Source: Gabonibacter massiliensis
Lineage (GTDB): Bacteria > Bacteroidota > Bacteroidia > Bacteroidales > Marinifilaceae
Reading direction: 5' to 3'
Length of the DNA: 64,000 bases
NCBI GenBank assembly: GCA_001487125.1
Contig: LN913013.1
Span: 1,116,001 to 1,180,000, forward strand
Positions 63,333-64,000 of this stretch are shown piece by piece; positions within the stretch are counted from its first letter, which is position 1; every line of letters starts with the position of its first letter. A model generated the notes under the pieces. It had not been told where the DNA came from. It ran no database searches and saw nothing but the letters and a program-made list of their open reading frames with translations. The translations under genes and the position numbers were made by a program.

Positions 63333-63369
63333 CCGGCATGTTTTAAAATTCATTGATCTTCATCCGTTA

Positions 63370-64000
63370 TTAACGCGTCTGTCCCGAATCCCGTTTGTCT
63401 TCCCCCGTGCCTTCAGGCCTCGTATGCTTCCATCTCCTATGCGACCAAAGCCAATACTCAGGTGTCTCCCGAATAAAAGATTCCAACAAACGAGTATGCA
63501 TCTCGGTCAATTCTCCGGGAGCCAAATTAGCCGGATGACTACACAAATCGACAAAATCGACCTCGTAATATCCCCGTTTAATCTTCCTCATATGCACGGA
63601 AACAACCGGAAAATCATACTTTCGGGCAATCTTTTCCGTCCCTAATAAAATAGGAGTATCCTGATTTAAAAAGTTCATCCAAAAATTCAAATTACGTCGA
63701 TTCGGCGTCTGATCACCTATAAAACCAGCCAAAAACAGACGTTTCTCAGAACGATAACGATTAATTACCCGCAAAACGTCCTCTCTGGGAATCGGCTTGG
63801 CGCCAAAATGAGAACGGATCCGAAGGGTCATTTTGTTCATGATCCGATCATGAATCGGTTTGTACAAAGGCAAAAAATCGACACCATCACTCCATAAACT
63901 ATACGAGGACATCCACTCCCAATTTCCGTAATGCCCCAAAACACCGATAACACTACGACCTTCCTGAAAATACTTCCGAGGAATAGAGGTATGGCGAAAT
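63370..64000 (-). CDS. Lipid A biosynthesis acyltransferase (LpxL/HtrB family), partial
   Basis: This gene runs off the end of the window; only the C-terminal part (about 210 residues) is present. The frame is open to the last base (RKYFQEGRSVIGVLGHYGNWEW). The catalytic HX4E motif GHYGNWEW is present, as are GDQTPNRR and the C-terminal YWLWSHRRWK typical of Kdo2-lipid A acyltransferases. It adds a secondary acyl chain to lipid A at the inner membrane. It is followed by a GT2 gene 17 bp downstream, suggesting one operon. Confidence 0.88.
   Translation of the reverse strand, partial: FRHTSIPRKYFQEGRSVIGVLGHYGNWEWMSSYSLWSDGVDFLPLYKPIHDRIMNKMTLRIRSHFGAKPIPREDVLRVINRYRSEKRLFLAGFIGDQTPNRRNLNFWMNFLNQDTPILLGTEKIARKYDFPVVSVHMRKIKRGYYEVDFVDLCSHPANLAPGELTEMHTRLLESFIRETPEYWLWSHRRWKHTRPEGTGEDKRDSGQTR

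Overview
The window looks like chromosomal DNA from a Bacteroidales bacterium. Supporting signs are the gene orders rpsU-xer-hpf-tuf-trnW-secE-nusG-rplKAJL-rpoBC and DUF3822-rsmD, a TonB-dependent receptor, DUF3467, DUF4293 and NigD-like proteins, and many promoters of the Bacteroidetes type (TTG, about 19-20 nt, then TAnnTTTG). An Odoribacter/Butyricimonas-like lineage is possible, but the sequence alone cannot settle it.

Layout. (1) 0-5 kb, minus strand: a TonB-dependent receptor and a FecBCD-type ABC importer in overlapping genes. (2) 5.2-13.6 kb, plus strand: a complete urease cluster ureABCEFGD, a urea channel, an MFS permease and crcB. The importer is divergent from urease, so nickel or nickel-chelate uptake is an attractive inference. 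(3) 13.8-28.4 kb, minus strand: DUF3467 and the rpoBC/ribosomal protein/secE/tRNA-Trp/tuf/hpf/xer/rpsU block. (4) 28.7-42.5 kb: housekeeping genes (M23 peptidase, zapA, a probable 6S RNA, rny, nucleoside phosphorylase, C69 dipeptidase, rplS, phosphohexomutase, RecD-like helicase, rsmD). (5) 42.6-50.5 kb: a complete phosphate regulon (porin, pstSCAB, phoU, phoB, phoR). Pho-box-like 11-bp repeats precede both the porin and pstS. (6) 50.7-53.3 kb: a NigD-like lipoprotein, tRNA-Tyr and tRNA-Gly separated by a cloverleaf-like inverted-repeat element, and an unknown membrane protein.

(7) 53.6-60.5 kb: a genomic island of about 6.8 kb at tRNA-Pro. It is bounded by a perfect 54-bp duplication of the tRNA 3' part. 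It carries a decayed tyrosine recombinase, two MNT nucleotidyltransferases, a HEPN toxin broken inside its RX4HXY motif by one extra TA unit, an ADP-ribosylglycohydrolase behind a hexanucleotide tandem repeat, and an EamA exporter/nitroreductase/AraC group. (8) 60.4-64 kb: tRNA-Pro, tRNA-Ser, an ECF sigma/membrane protein/Spy-like operon, a GT2 glycosyltransferase and a lipid A acyltransferase that runs off the end.

The most unusual items are the island (especially the frameshifted HEPN gene and the second MNT gene without a HEPN partner), the cloverleaf-like element between the two tRNAs, and the importer/urease divergent control region. All coordinates, alignments and motif calls were made by eye; no database search was run.
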